From assembly GCA_013398295.1 (NCBI GenBank), contig VZSF01000718.1:62001-126000 (forward strand): a stretch of 64,000 nt of DNA, in the 5' to 3' direction. This document shows, piece after piece, positions 58,401 through 63,339 of this stretch (positions are counted from its first letter, which is position 1; every line of letters begins with the position of its first letter). The position numbers and the translations under genes were made by a program. The stretch comes from Chionis minor (Eukaryota > Chordata > Aves > Charadriiformes > Chionididae). The notes beneath the pieces were generated by a model. That model saw nothing but the letters and a program-made list of their open reading frames with translations. It was not told the DNA's origin and searched no databases.

Positions 58401-61400
58401 GTAACTGTTGATGAATTTTTGTTTCTTGTTTGTTAAAAGAAAGTCTGAGTTGTGCTCAGTCTCTTCTTCCTTTAACATATACATGTGTAATGGGGAGAGT
58501 GAGGGGAAGTTCCGATTGTTGGTCTGGTTTCTAGAGCCTCTGGGTTTTTCTAAGGCTGTAAGTTGAAAGAGAGAGGTTTGAAATTAACTTACCAGATAGT
58601 TGTTGCTGTTGCTATTTTTTTATTATGTTCAACACTAAAATCTGGGTCCTTTCATGCTACCCATTGCAAACATACAGTAATAGGTTGCAGTCTAACTGGA
58701 CAAAACAAGCAAAGGTTTAGAGCCATGGAAATCTTCTTCCCTTTTTTTTTTCTTTTTGCAGAAAAGAAACTCAGGGCATAGTCAAGACACTAAGCAGTGG
58801 AGATAGCCTTTAACCACTGCAATGCACTACCCAGTATCTAACTGTCAACCAAACTGGAAGGGCATGTAAGTGAGGTTGGCTGTACCTCAGTCAGAAATGT
58901 AGCACCTGAGGAAACGTGCTGTCACCTCTCTTAGAAGAACAGGAACCTGCAGCAAAGTGACAGAGTGGACAGTTTAACATGGTGATTCATCCTGTCCTAA
59001 AGCGGGTGTCTAATATGGGCCAGTAAATGAGCTATCATTCAGAGAATCAATTTTTCTATATTGACTATAGAGAGAACAGGTGCTTCATTAGGCACCTAAC
59101 TTTTGACTTGGTAATGATTAGGTAAGATAAATCCCACTCTTACAGCTGTAGCTAGACCTTTGTGAATTAACAAAGAACTTCTTAAAGCACATTGCCTTGC
59201 TGTGTATCATCCCACACTTAAAGGTTACATCTATATACAACGGGTCCAGCCTAGTACTTCTTACAAGGATCTGATGGAAAGTTTGCATGTCCAGAAATTT
59301 TTCTGTTTTTCCAAGTGTTTCAGTTGGTCTAACAAAAGATACTGCCTCACTTACTGCTTCAAACCTCACTTTCTGTATAATGCAATGCATAAACAAAATT
59401 CACCCTAGAAAAGCAGCTCTTCTCTGCACTGCAACAGGTTATCTTAATTACCTTCTTGGTAAGCATCTGTGGTTCTTACTATTAATTATGTGCTCGCTTT
59501 GAATGCATTACCAAAGACGTCTTGTGAAAACATTTTTGCTGGAGAAATAAGAACAATCAGCACCTTTAATTCATTTTTTAAATGTACACATCTCTCTCTA
59601 TTAGTACAGCTTGTCTAGGTGACTTAATAAGGAGCTACTTCCTCTCATGATTCTGTATTTGCTTTGATCACTCCTATGTATTTTGTCCAAGGGTGGATAA
59701 AAGAGAACGTGAAAAATCATTTAATTTTTGTTCGCTGGTACCCTTGTGGAAAAAAGTTTAAAAATTTCTTAGTTACAAATATACTGAAACAGAGATCCTC
59801 TAAAATTAAATATAAGTTGTTTCCTTGCAATGTTTTAAGTCAACAAGGTGTCAGCAATATCAGGGACAACTTAGGTATCTGAAAAGCGTGAGTGGCTGGA
59901 CTTGGTGTTTCGTGTTCTCCAGCAATCACCACTGGGAACCTTGTACCCTGAAATACAGATGCAATGCTGCTCTGCTGCTGCTTTAACATTTCCATGGAGA
60001 AGGATACTAATCCATGTAACTAAAGCAGAGGTGCAAAATTCATAATTAGGTTCACTTTCTAGCTTTGTCAAAGATTTGCTGGTAAGCTTGAACAAGTAAC
60101 TTAAAAGTCATTCTTAAGTTCCCTATCTATTCCTTTCTCACATCTTGTCTGTTTGTTTATACTTGGGTTTTTTCATGACTGTTTTCCTTATTAAGTGGCT
60201 AGCAAGATGCCAAAACATCACATGATGCATCTAAACACTAATTTACCACATAGGAAATTACAAAGTAGCCATACTAGAAAATCTGAGTGAAATTAGCTGT
60301 TATTTTTTAATCTTTTTTTAAACTCTTTCTTAAGTTCAAATCAGAAATGTTGCAGAAATGATGAATCTTAAAAAAAAAAAAAAAACCAACAGTGAAACCC
60401 AAACTAAATCAATGAATTAGAAAGGTACTTTATTTTAAAGAATTTCATGAAATCATGGTTTTCTTTCACTTACATATGAGACACGTGTTGAGTGGGGAAT
60501 ACAGCATTATTGCAACAGAAGGAAAAAAGAACAGGAGGGGGTTTACAGTGACAACTATATTATTTTCCTCCAGGTTACTGTGAAACTGAATAATGGAATC
60601 AGGGATTTTTCAACTTCAGTGACACTGAAACAGAGTCTCTGTGATGGCAGGTGGCACCGAATTGCAGGTCAGTAAAACATGATAAGGTGACAGAGCCCAG
60701 TTCTCCCTTGCAGATACCCATCTCCATGAGCTAGTGCACTGGGAATGGGGTCATATTTTCAGTTCTTCTTTTTCACCTGTCACGACACAAGTTTGTAGGA
60801 AAGACACAGACGTATTCATCTCTGAGATACAGGAATTGAGGAGCTTCCCAGTAGGACAAGTACACATTCCTAAGAAGAACAAGCGAAGATGGAAGTTCCT
60901 TGTTCAAAGAACACGAGACAGCCTAGCTGAAATGCTGGCTTTTCTTAAGTCATGTACCAGTTGATATTCTTTTCACAATTAGAGGTTAAATAAGTTGGTC
61001 GAATGTAGCAGGCACAAGTATATGCTGCCCTTCAAGGTCAAAGGACAGATCTGGGGAGCCCCTGCCTCACACAGAGAGAGATGTCTACAGTAGGATTTTG
61101 CCTCTGTGCTGAGCAGCCATCCTTCTTTCCTGGGTTTGGAAGTCAAAAAGTACTTCTAAACCTCAGGTTCTTTGAAATCCATTAGCTTCCTGTCTAGCTG
61201 CTGACTTGGGATGTCTCCCACTGTCACATCCAGAAGAGATCTGTGTGTACCCTTCCCCCATGCAGGCACACAAGCAAGGAGGAAACTTCACTGTGTCCCA
61301 GCATGTCCCCTACTGAGAATGATTTGGCAAACAGTTTTTCTAAGCCACATGCCATTCTATGCTCATACCCTGCAGTCTAGACAGCTGCCAGCAATCGACA

Positions 61401-63339
61401 GCCCCACTCAAAAGCACCCTTGCTCCCACACTGTATGTTCCATTGGTCCTGCTCTATGCCAGAATCTACCCAAACACCGTCATTGATGGCTCACACCCAA
61501 CCTAGCAAACACTAAATCAGACTACTCGGATCAGACAGCTAACTCCTGTCTGTCATAGAAAACTCACGTGCTACTTCTTACAATCTTCTTGATCCCTGTT
61601 CCTTCTCCTTTCAGTTATTAGAGATGCTAATGTGGTGCAGCTGGATGTAGACTCTGAAGTCAACCATGTGGTAGGACCACTAAATCCAAAGGCAATTGAC
61701 CACAGGGAGCCCGTGTTTATTGGAGGCGTACCAGGTAGGTTTTTGGCAGCTTTGGGGTATGTAGTTCTAAAATTTCAACACTGTTTCCAGAGAAAGCATA
61801 GAGACTTAGCTTTCATTTCAAAAAAGAGCAAAACGTATCACATCTGAAGAACCTCAAAATGCTCAAAGGCTCAAGAGCTGATCCGAAATGTTCTGCCTCA
61901 AGTTTTCAAAGGAAAAAACCATGCTGTTTCAATGAATTAAAATATTCACAGTTGTTGCAGGGTTGGGTATGGACTCAGTAGAGAAGCCAGCCAGCTAGAA
62001 AAAAATCGAGTTGTTCCCATTTTACTTTCCAGCATGGGCTTACTAGTTTTTAAGAAGTGATTTATTTATTTATTTATTTATTTATGGGAATTGAAACTGG
62101 AGTCAGTCACTGCAACTGGAGTCTCAAGGTTTTGTTGCTGGTAGGCTTCTTTTCTTCAAGCAATGGTGCCTTTGAACACAAGACAAAACATGAAGATTCT
62201 TTTTCTGCCTAGTGATTTCTATTGCACAGATGTCTGCTAATGTGAATTTGTGACTCACAGACCATCTGTGTAGTGTGGGCCAAGATTACTACATTTACTT
62301 CCCTTATTCAACAGACAGAGCTACTCTGTTGGGGTTCATATACAAACTGTAATCAACACTACGTGATTCAATTTTTAAGTAATCTCCTGTACATTTCTCA
62401 CTGAAAACATGCAGCATTATTTTTCTGTGCCTTGCATGTCAATCATGAACAGTTCTAAATTCAAAATTTATTATATTGCTTATCTTGGATTACTGGCTTG
62501 AGCGGGTGATGTTCTCCTACATCCCACACTACCAGGAGGAAAAACGAGCCTAAAGGGAATAATAAAATGTATGTGCAGATGCCTGTTCCTCTTTAAATCC
62601 AAACTGGAATTTTATTAGGACAGAACTCTTCCCAGAGAGGTAATATAAAGTGGTAATTGCAAATGCTGTTCTGCTTCATAATAGAGTCTTCTATTTCTAC
62701 ATTAATTATAGAATACTGAAGCAATGCCATATATTTGCTCTATAATGCTATTATCAGCCTGGCACAGAGAAGTCTTGCAAAGAACTTCACAACAACAAAC
62801 AAGAAATAATACTAACTAATACCATGTAAATATAGTAAACTAAATGCAAATTAACAAATCAGAAACAGGTGGCAATACATGTAATGTTAAAAGAAATTGC
62901 AAACACACACCCTGGGATTCATCTACTCTGTTACTTAAAAGAAAATGCAGTTATCAAAAAATGCAAGACTAGGCCCTATCGACTATGTAGTATAAGAGTT
63001 TTACAAAAATGTAGGTAACTCTCCATACTTACTCTTATGGCCTCTAGGACACTGGCAGTAGGCCAGATATTTTAAAAGACTGATAGAAGATTCAGCAGAG
63101 CTGCTGTTAGTAGCAAATTTAAGTCTGCCACCAAACCAATTATTTTGGTCATCATGAGCTCTAATTTATTTTTTTTTAATCTGCCTCTTCCAGAGTCTCT
63201 GCTAACATCCAGCCTGACTACACGCAACTCCTTCATTGGTTGCATTCGTAACTTCCTGATTGATGAAAAGCCAGTGAGTTTTAGTAAAGCAGCTTTGGTT
63301 AGTGGTGCTGTAAGCATCAATACCTGTCCAGCAGCCTGA
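3911..63339 (+). CDS. LAMA4: Laminin subunit alpha-4, 34 exons, 5'-partial gene
   Basis: Secreted basement-membrane glycoprotein; it pairs with beta and gamma laminin chains to form the laminin-8/9 type heterotrimers (411, 421) of vessels, muscle, nerve and fat. Joining 34 exons (listed separately) gives 1657 residues in one open frame with GT-AG borders throughout. Order: end of LE2, LE3 and a partial LE (1-103), domain II/I coiled coil (104-665), LG1 (666-869), LG2 (870-1064), LG3 (1065-1236), linker (about 1237-1302), LG4 (about 1303-1474), LG5 (about 1481-1657). The chain ends in CPAA and follows human LAMA4 closely from memory, more closely than LAMA2, LAMA3 or LAMA5. The 5' exons (about five if the 39-exon human layout holds) lie before the window. 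No frameshift or internal stop is seen. Confidence 0.97.
4126..8097 (+). other. LAMA4 intron, about 4 kb
   Basis: AT-rich intronic sequence without a recognised gene, RNA or clear repeat family. There is one ambiguous base at 4262. The stretch 6540-7600 is particularly AT-rich with short A and T runs. The end has a long polypyrimidine tract, TTTCTTTTTTCCCCCAG, before the next exon. Confidence 0.7.
8098..8193 (+). CDS. LAMA4: LAMA4 exon: truncated last LE repeat
   Basis: Encodes residues 72-103: the short cysteine repeat ECNCGG...CDSQTGECL, then a TGTDCPTIS stretch joining the LE domain to the coiled coil. Phase 1 at both ends; donor TCA/GTAAGA. The last 21 bases (8173-8193) correspond to the seven residues that are optional in human LAMA4. 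Here the inner alternative donor dinucleotide reads GC, not GT, at 8173-8174 (see findings). The following 1.3 kb intron (8194-9491) shows only a T-run near 8717 and unique sequence. Confidence 0.95.
9492..9643 (+). CDS. LAMA4: LAMA4 exon: start of coiled-coil domain II
   Basis: Encodes residues 104-154. It opens with [12 protein letters not shown]; the CxxC pair (105 and 108) is the conserved place where laminin chains form interchain disulfides at the head of the coiled coil. Heptad-rich sequence follows. Acceptor TTATCAG/GC, donor CAG/GTACAA; ends in phase 0. Only a 142-base intron separates it from the next exon, the shortest in the window. Confidence 0.95.
9786..9896 (+). CDS. LAMA4: LAMA4 exon: domain II coiled coil
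   Basis: Encodes residues 155-191 in exactly 37 codons, phase 0 at both ends, so skipping it would keep frame. Rich in charged residues and Leu/Ile/Ala at heptad positions, as expected of the rod. It aligns with the human segment around SLLSDVEELVEK. Acceptor CCCCCACAG, donor CAG/GTTTGT. Confidence 0.93.
9965..10205 (-). repeat. CR1 LINE 3' fragment, old
   Basis: The + strand text GTTCCAGTTGGAAGAGACCT and the downstream TAAGTAAAGAAATGTTTCCTAA match, in the same order, the 3' part of CR1 read in reverse complement. Divergence is high and the 8-base tail repeats are lost, so this is an older insertion than the copy at 12641. Boundaries are approximate. Confidence 0.75.
12259..12377. promoter_or_regulatory. 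CpG-rich patch with CTCF-like motif
   Basis: Thirteen CpG dinucleotides fall within about 120 bases by hand count, in an AT-rich intron. Reading the minus strand of 12294-12309 gives GCACCAGGTGGCGCTT. It matches the CTCF consensus CCASYAGRKGGCRSYR at all positions but the first and last. It is a strong sequence candidate for an insulator or loop anchor, but motif matching alone does not show occupancy. Confidence 0.5.
12641..13325 (-). repeat. CR1 LINE, 5'-truncated, RT tail still open
   Basis: The + strand begins CATAGAATCATAGAATCACT, the reverse complement of the avian CR1 8-base tail repeats. Minus-strand translation from 13342 down to 12722 is open for 206 codons. It carries hallmark CR1 ORF2 C-terminal blocks: [34 protein letters not shown] and [10 protein letters not shown]. 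Everything 5' of this is missing, the usual result of incomplete target-primed reverse transcription. With only the last part of ORF2 it cannot be active by itself. The open frame suggests a relatively young copy. Confidence 0.95.
12722..13342 (-). pseudogene. CR1 ORF2 C-terminal remnant
   Basis: An open frame of 206 codons encoding the end of the CR1 ORF2 protein, downstream of the catalytic reverse-transcriptase core. The endonuclease and the RT active-site motifs are absent. The first dozen or so codons probably come from flanking intron sequence before the homology begins near DLGVL. No promoter is seen, and it lies antisense in a LAMA4 intron, so translation is unlikely. It is listed because it is the longest non-LAMA4 open frame with a recognisable family. 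Confidence 0.85.
13879..13990 (+). CDS. LAMA4: LAMA4 exon: domain II/I coiled coil
   Basis: Encodes residues 192-228, starting GNEASSKG and ending at NIQ. It aligns with the human segment ENQASRKGQLVQKESM. Typical rod composition with many Gln, Asn, Lys and Glu and no cysteine. Begins in phase 0 and ends in phase 1; acceptor TTCATAG, donor AAG/GTAAAC. The acceptor polypyrimidine tract is short. Confidence 0.93.
14330..14372 (+). repeat. Poly(A) tract with one undetermined base
   Basis: 43 bases, all A except an N at 14352. No SINE or LINE body is recognisable upstream, so I read it as a simple homopolymer. The length in the assembly is likely unreliable. Confidence 0.9.
15057..15090 (+). mobile_element. 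Possible avian ERVL-type LTR start (about 34 bases)
   Basis: TGTCATGGTTTAGCCTC (from 15058) resembles the 5' end of a common avian ERVL-like LTR, beginning with the TG expected of an LTR. It is cut off at 15091, where the CR1 fragment starts. Too short to be sure. No internal retroviral sequence is present. Confidence 0.3.
15091..15314 (-). repeat. CR1 LINE 3' fragment
   Basis: The + strand reads ATCATAGAATCATAGAATGG, then TTGGAAAGGACCTTTAAAGA, CACCTCCCACTAGACCAGGT and CCCTGGGCAACCTGTTCCAG. These are the canonical reverse-complement CR1 3' blocks in order. Truncated after about 220 bases. The tail repeats are still visible, so it is of moderate age. Confidence 0.93.
17560..17727 (+). CDS. 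LAMA4: LAMA4 exon: coiled coil
   Basis: Encodes residues 229-284, from EISSKMKYY through [11 protein letters not shown] to the acidic NVAED. The ELSP(E/K)EI block is shared with human LAMA4. Phase 1 at both ends; acceptor TTCCTGCAG, donor ACT/GTGAGT. The 767-base intron that follows (17728-18494) carries a GT microsatellite at about 17941-17968 and is otherwise unique. Confidence 0.94.
17941..17968 (+). repeat. GT-rich microsatellite
   Basis: Imperfect CGTGTGTGTG CGTGTGTGTG pattern of about 28 bases in a short intron. Likely polymorphic in length; no function is implied. Confidence 0.85.
18495..18688 (+). CDS. LAMA4: LAMA4 exon: coiled coil
   Basis: Encodes residues 285-349, [15 protein letters not shown] to QRHE. 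It contains the conserved [16 protein letters not shown] block, nearly identical to human. Strong heptad pattern. Starts in phase 1, ends in phase 0; acceptor TCTCCCAG, donor GAG/GTACTA. The following 1.85 kb intron (18689-20537) shows no repeat family or exon. Confidence 0.95.
20538..20654 (+). CDS. LAMA4: LAMA4 exon: coiled coil
   Basis: Encodes residues 350-388 in exactly 39 codons (KQHENIKEQ to LSEVIK), phase 0 at both ends. The middle is more divergent from human than the flanks: [13 protein letters not shown] in place of a Ser/Thr-rich stretch. Acceptor TTTTTTGTAG, donor AAG/GTAGGT. Confidence 0.92.
20655..22672 (+). other. LAMA4 intron, about 2 kb
   Basis: Unique AT-rich sequence with a T-run at 21224-21235 followed by C's (21239-21247), and a 22-base A-run at 22197-22218. 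No gene or transposon is recognised. The GC-richer stretch 21880-22080 is open in several frames on both strands but resembles nothing known to me. Confidence 0.7.
22197..22218 (+). repeat. Poly(A) tract
   Basis: 22 consecutive A followed by GA-rich sequence (AAGAAGAAAAGAAAA). Simple homopolymer; no retroposed body recognised upstream. Confidence 0.9.
22673..22821 (+). CDS. LAMA4: LAMA4 exon: coiled coil
   Basis: Encodes residues 389-437: [17 protein letters not shown] to LADELD. The YAEIDGAK(K/S)ELQ block is near-identical to human. Two sequons, NVS and NLS, are visible. Phase 0 in, phase 2 out, with the Arg codon split to the next exon; acceptor TTTGTTCAG, donor CCG/GTAAAA. Confidence 0.95.
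22822..24972 (+). other. LAMA4 intron with one CR1 fragment
   Basis: A 2.15 kb intron with a TA microrepeat at 24127-24142 and an antisense CR1 end at 24741-24872. Otherwise unique AT-rich sequence. Confidence 0.75.
24741..24872 (-). repeat. CR1 LINE 3' end fragment
   Basis: The + strand ATCATAGAATCATGGAATCG, TTGGGTTGGAAGGGGCCTTA and CACCTCCCACTAGACCTGGT are the reverse complement of the CR1 3' end. About 130 bases remain. One tail repeat has decayed. Confidence 0.92.
24973..25114 (+). CDS. LAMA4: LAMA4 exon: coiled coil
   Basis: Encodes residues 438-485, [15 protein letters not shown] to TTNRVND. The block NASNVYENI matches human (DASNVYENI), with the bird gaining a sequon at NAS; NTT is a second. 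Phase 2 in, phase 0 out; acceptor TTTTTAACAG, donor GAC/GTAAGT. The 1.07 kb intron following shows nothing but unique sequence and a T-run near 26011. Confidence 0.95.
26181..26277 (+). CDS. LAMA4: LAMA4 exon: coiled coil
   Basis: Encodes residues 486-517, [20 protein letters not shown] to SAD. The GIDTQ(T/I)IYHK block is conserved with human. Phase 0 in, phase 1 out; acceptor ATACTTGTAG, donor ACA/GTAAAT. The next intron (26278-27066) is unique sequence. Confidence 0.94.
27067..27183 (+). CDS. LAMA4: LAMA4 exon: coiled coil
   Basis: Encodes residues 518-556, [15 protein letters not shown] to MRSAEP. It is among the more divergent rod exons, but VADT..R.V.G and the KMRSAEP/QLQAAER end align with human. 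One NGT sequon. Phase 1 at both ends. The donor CAG/GTCATA is weaker than most in this gene. The following 1.03 kb intron shows only unique sequence. Confidence 0.9.
28219..28404 (+). CDS. LAMA4: LAMA4 exon: coiled coil
   Basis: Encodes residues 557-618, [12 protein letters not shown] through [12 protein letters not shown] to SAGDA. The QATAPM/QATTPM and NLQ(H/D)F blocks are shared with human. Phase 1 at both ends, so skipping it would keep frame; acceptor TTTGTAG/TG, donor CAG/GTATGG. Confidence 0.95.
28405..33258 (+). other. LAMA4 intron, the largest complete one (4.85 kb)
   Basis: Separates the late coiled-coil exons. It contains a purine-rich stretch (about 28940-29150) and an 11-bp perfect inverted repeat (30162-30190). 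It also holds a possible very old interspersed repeat near 28808-28870, where GTCCCTGACTTGATGAGCTT resembles an ancient amniote repeat. No exon, RNA gene or recent transposon is recognised. Confidence 0.7.
30162..30190. repeat. Perfect 11-bp inverted repeat, 7-base loop
   Basis: TGCTACTGGAA at 30162-30172 is the exact reverse complement of TTCCAGTAGCA at 30180-30190. The stem does not extend further except by one G-U pair, so it is too short for a microRNA precursor. Confidence 0.85.
33259..33398 (+). CDS. LAMA4: LAMA4 exon: end of coiled coil (domain I)
   Basis: Encodes residues 619-665, [15 protein letters not shown] to TRSVASK. The RTVEQK and [15 protein letters not shown] blocks match human exactly, marking the end of the rod just before LG1, where the laminin alpha chain leaves the triple coil. 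NIS sequon present. Phase 1 in, phase 0 out; acceptor TAACTGCAG, donor AAG/GTAAAA. The following 1.24 kb intron is AT-rich, with a near-duplicate 15-mer pair at 33633 and 33656. Confidence 0.96.
33631..33671 (+). repeat. Short imperfect tandem duplication
   Basis: TAAGTAACTAGTACA at 33633-33647 recurs as TAAGTAACTGGTACA at 33656-33670, one mismatch. Two copies only, inside an AT-rich intron. Confidence 0.6.
34641..34814 (+). CDS. LAMA4: LAMA4 exon: LG1, first part
   Basis: Encodes residues 666-723 (58 codons), [15 protein letters not shown] to ILYLGNKN. This is the first strand set of laminin G-like domain 1: QVSMMF.GQSAVEV and the ILYLG(N/S)KN strand agree with human. LG1-3 form the integrin-binding cloverleaf of laminin alpha chains. 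Phase 0 at both ends. The acceptor tract is pyrimidine-poor and contains CGCG just upstream (GCGCGCTTGCAACTGCAG); donor AAT/GTAAGA. Confidence 0.96.
35872..36014 (+). CDS. LAMA4: LAMA4 exon: LG1, middle
   Basis: Encodes residues 724-770, [20 protein letters not shown] to IIKIE. The [11 protein letters not shown](V/I)YNLG block and DVEIPLD strand are typical laminin-G beta strands and match human. Phase 0 in, phase 2 out; acceptor GGTGTTTTAG, donor GAG/GTAAAG. The intron before it (34815-35871) is unique; the one after (36015-36337) is only 323 bases. Confidence 0.96.
36338..36500 (+). CDS. LAMA4: LAMA4 exon: LG1
   Basis: Encodes residues 771-825, [15 protein letters not shown] to [25 protein letters not shown] is identical to human LAMA4 and FYVGGVP is the classic LG strand. 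Phase 2 in, phase 0 out; acceptor CCTTCTACAG, donor AAG/GTTGGT. Confidence 0.96.
36501..38608 (+). other. LAMA4 intron with a CA microsatellite
   Basis: A 2.1 kb AT-rich intron with no gene. Its one repeat is the interrupted CA tract at 37427-37480. The acceptor at its end is CTCTGCACAG. Confidence 0.8.
37427..37480 (+). repeat. CA microsatellite, interrupted
   Basis: About 54 bases of (CA)n broken by AT and AA units. Length likely varies between individuals. Confidence 0.95.
38609..38742 (+). CDS. LAMA4: LAMA4 exon: LG1, end
   Basis: Encodes residues 826-869, [13 protein letters not shown] to SPPCA. It carries the [12 protein letters not shown] strand and the C838/C868 pair expected to form the C-terminal disulfide of LG1. 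Phase 0 in, phase 2 out; donor CAG/GTAGGG. Confidence 0.96.
38743..39915 (+). other. LAMA4 intron, GC-richer than most
   Basis: Contains a possible repeat at about 38790-38960 (separate entry). GC-richer sequence with several overlapping open frames runs through 39000-39560. I recognise no protein in any of the frames, and they overlap on both strands. Confidence 0.7.
38790..38960 (+). repeat. Possible repeat with CR1-like 3' end
   Basis: GTCGGACTTGATGGTCCTTA followed by TGGGTCCTCGAGATATCC resembles the 3' end of some avian CR1 families read in sense. The sequence upstream of it (TGTCGCAGG...) fits no family I can name, and could instead be LTR-derived. More CpG here than in flanking intron also suggests inserted DNA. 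Boundaries are guesses. Confidence 0.35.
39916..40087 (+). CDS. LAMA4: LAMA4 exon: LG2, first part
   Basis: Encodes residues 870-927, [16 protein letters not shown] to [30 protein letters not shown] and DNGLILLM are LG strands shared with human. Phase 2 in, phase 0 out; acceptor TTTTTTCTTAG, donor GGG/GTGAGT. Confidence 0.96.
40088..42200 (+). other. LAMA4 intron, about 2.1 kb
   Basis: Unique AT-rich sequence with a TA-rich microrepeat at about 42021-42042. No exon, RNA gene or transposon is recognised. Confidence 0.75.
42201..42332 (+). CDS. LAMA4: LAMA4 exon: LG2, middle
   Basis: Encodes residues 928-971 (44 codons), [20 protein letters not shown] to NDAKFHE. Phase 0 at both ends. SMFF.LEM.NG.L and the KKAQINDAK block match human. 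Acceptor GTTTTATACAG, donor GAG/GTAGAG. The next intron (42333-43419) holds unique sequence only. Confidence 0.95.
43420..43562 (+). CDS. LAMA4: LAMA4 exon: LG2
   Basis: Encodes residues 972-1018, [19 protein letters not shown] to [18 protein letters not shown] and [11 protein letters not shown] are the paired LG strands seen in human. Phase 0 in, phase 2 out; acceptor CTCTTTTCAG, donor CAG/GTTGGT. Confidence 0.96.
43563..46908 (+). other. LAMA4 intron, about 3.3 kb
   Basis: Contains a 19-20 base A-run at about 44259-44277 and otherwise unique sequence. No family of repeat and no exon recognised. Confidence 0.75.
46909..47044 (+). CDS. LAMA4: LAMA4 exon: LG2, end
   Basis: Encodes residues 1019-1064, [15 protein letters not shown] to [23 protein letters not shown] matches human; C1033 and C1059 are the expected LG2 disulfide. 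The part before GFKGC is clearly more divergent than the rest. Phase 2 in, phase 0 out; acceptor TTTTCCAACAG, donor CTG/GTAAGC. Confidence 0.95.
47045..48197 (+). other. LAMA4 intron with a C-run and a small tandem duplication
   Basis: Holds a G-rich run at 47171-47188, a C-run with an undetermined base (47793-47808), and the TA-rich tandem duplication at 47997-48060. No gene. Confidence 0.75.
47997..48060 (+). repeat. Imperfect tandem duplication (36 and 28 bases)
   Basis: Copy one starts AAGGCTATTATATAGGTGTA at 47997; copy two starts AAGGCTATTATATAAGGTAT at 48033, lacking an internal five or so bases. Probably replication slippage in TA-rich DNA. Confidence 0.8.
48198..48335 (+). CDS. LAMA4: LAMA4 exon: LG3, first part
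   Basis: Encodes residues 1065-1110 (46 codons), [15 protein letters not shown] to [25 protein letters not shown] is identical to human. The ATG at its first codon is internal; the frame runs in from the previous exon. Phase 0 at both ends; acceptor AATACACAG, donor GGA/GTGAGT. The intron after it (48336-49853) shows no recognisable feature. Confidence 0.96.
49854..49987 (+). CDS. LAMA4: LAMA4 exon: LG3
   Basis: Encodes residues 1111-1154, [19 protein letters not shown] to [19 protein letters not shown] corresponds to the YNDG.(W/S)H.V motif of LG folds. NVS sequon. Phase 0 in, phase 2 out; acceptor TTCTGTATTCCAG, donor AAG/GTAAAG. The next intron (49988-51266) is unique. Confidence 0.95.
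51267..51431 (+). CDS. LAMA4: LAMA4 exon: LG3
   Basis: Encodes residues 1155-1209, [19 protein letters not shown] to [26 protein letters not shown] and C1202 are as in human LG3; NFT is a sequon. The [15 protein letters not shown] loop is notably basic. Phase 2 at both ends; acceptor TTTGTAG/A, donor TAG/GTGCGT. Confidence 0.95.
52124..52277 (+). CDS. LAMA4: LAMA4 exon: LG3 end and start of LG3-LG4 linker
   Basis: Encodes residues 1210-1261, [17 protein letters not shown] to NRNKK. C1234 in LYGCPIES closes LG3 with C1202. After it comes [17 protein letters not shown], a lysine-rich stretch starting the spacer to LG4. Phase 2 in, phase 0 out; donor AAG/GTTTGC. The intron before it is 692 bases, the one after 703, both unique. 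Confidence 0.95.
52981..53174 (+). CDS. LAMA4: LAMA4 exon: LG3-LG4 linker and start of LG4
   Basis: Encodes residues 1262-1325, [13 protein letters not shown] to DFSQ. The first two thirds are low-similarity linker; CHLP...[16 protein letters not shown] is the conserved LG4 entry, shared with human. Laminin alpha chains are often cleaved in this linker, and the bird version is also basic and proline-containing. The acceptor is the less common AAG (TTCTATGAAG/GTG); donor AAG/GTAAAG. Phase 0 in, phase 2 out. Confidence 0.92.
53175..54734 (+). other. LAMA4 intron, about 1.6 kb
   Basis: Unique sequence with an A-run at 53867-53880. The acceptor region has two adjacent AG dinucleotides (54733-34 and 54735-36); only the first keeps the reading frame. 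Confidence 0.75.
54735..54924 (+). CDS. LAMA4: LAMA4 exon: LG4, first part
   Basis: Encodes residues 1326-1389, [20 protein letters not shown] to [18 protein letters not shown] and [13 protein letters not shown](D/N) match human. Start chosen at 54735 because the second AG two bases later breaks frame. Phase 2 in, phase 0 out; donor AAT/GTAAGT. The following 855-base intron is unique. Confidence 0.96.
55780..55935 (+). CDS. LAMA4: LAMA4 exon: LG4, middle
   Basis: Encodes residues 1390-1441 (52 codons), [20 protein letters not shown] to AVKNIQ. The GRL(V/I)IDGLRVLEE and [13 protein letters not shown] strands agree with human. Phase 0 at both ends; acceptor TTCCTTTCTAG, donor CAG/GTAAAG. The next intron (55936-56770) is unique. 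Confidence 0.96.
56771..56930 (+). CDS. LAMA4: LAMA4 exon: LG4 end and LG4-LG5 junction
   Basis: Encodes residues 1442-1494, [18 protein letters not shown] to GGYVVL. C1451 and C1474 (TPCFEG) are the LG4 disulfide; ETGTYFS(S/T)EGGYVVL opens LG5. Phase 0 in, phase 1 out; acceptor CCCCCTCTCAG, donor TTG/GTAATA. Confidence 0.96.
56931..57943 (+). other. LAMA4 intron with a 25-base near-perfect palindrome
   Basis: About 1 kb, AT-rich and unique, apart from the palindrome at 57448-57472. Confidence 0.8.
57448..57472. repeat. Near-perfect palindrome, 12-bp arms
   Basis: TCCTTGGTGTTG at 57448-57459, a single G at 57460, then CAACACCAAGGA at 57461-57472, an exact reverse complement. It includes TTGGC and CCAA halves as in NF1-type sites, and a GGCAAC half as in RFX X-boxes. 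Function is unproven. Confidence 0.85.
57944..58074 (+). CDS. LAMA4: LAMA4 exon: LG5
   Basis: Encodes residues 1495-1538, [20 protein letters not shown] to [26 protein letters not shown] is almost unchanged from human. Phase 1 in, phase 0 out; acceptor TTTTTACCTTACAG, donor CAG/GTATAA. Confidence 0.96.
58075..60573 (+). other. LAMA4 intron, about 2.5 kb
   Basis: Unique AT-rich sequence with short A and T runs (58740-58757, 60370-60385). No gene, RNA or transposon is recognised. Confidence 0.75.
60574..60667 (+). CDS. LAMA4: LAMA4 exon: LG5
   Basis: Encodes residues 1539-1569, [20 protein letters not shown] to [16 protein letters not shown] and [12 protein letters not shown] match human. Phase 0 in, phase 1 out; acceptor TTTTCCTCCAG, donor CAG/GTCAGT. 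The next intron (60668-61614) is unique. Confidence 0.95.
61615..61734 (+). CDS. LAMA4: LAMA4 exon: LG5
   Basis: Encodes residues 1570-1609, [19 protein letters not shown] to [19 protein letters not shown] and DHREPVF(I/V)GGVP are virtually identical to human. Phase 1 at both ends; acceptor TCTCCTTTCAG, donor CAG/GTAGGT. Confidence 0.96.
61735..63193 (+). other. Last LAMA4 intron with a TTTA microsatellite
   Basis: About 1.5 kb, AT-rich. The only repeat is (TTTA)n at 62060-62084. The acceptor is CTGCCTCTTCCAG. Confidence 0.8.
62060..62084 (+). repeat. TTTA microsatellite
   Basis: Six perfect TTTA units in tandem. Confidence 0.93.
63194..63339 (+). CDS. LAMA4: LAMA4 last coding exon: LG5 end and stop
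   Basis: Encodes residues 1610-1657, [14 protein letters not shown] to INTCPAA, then TGA at 63337-63339. [11 protein letters not shown] and [16 protein letters not shown] are the diagnostic LAMA4 C-terminus; C1626 and C1654 close LG5. Phase 1 in. The exon continues into the 3' UTR. Confidence 0.97.

Noticed and set aside
60734..60964. 76-codon open frame as an extra LG5 exon
   Set aside because: The frame shows no laminin similarity, and the flanking exons already join in phase with continuous homology.
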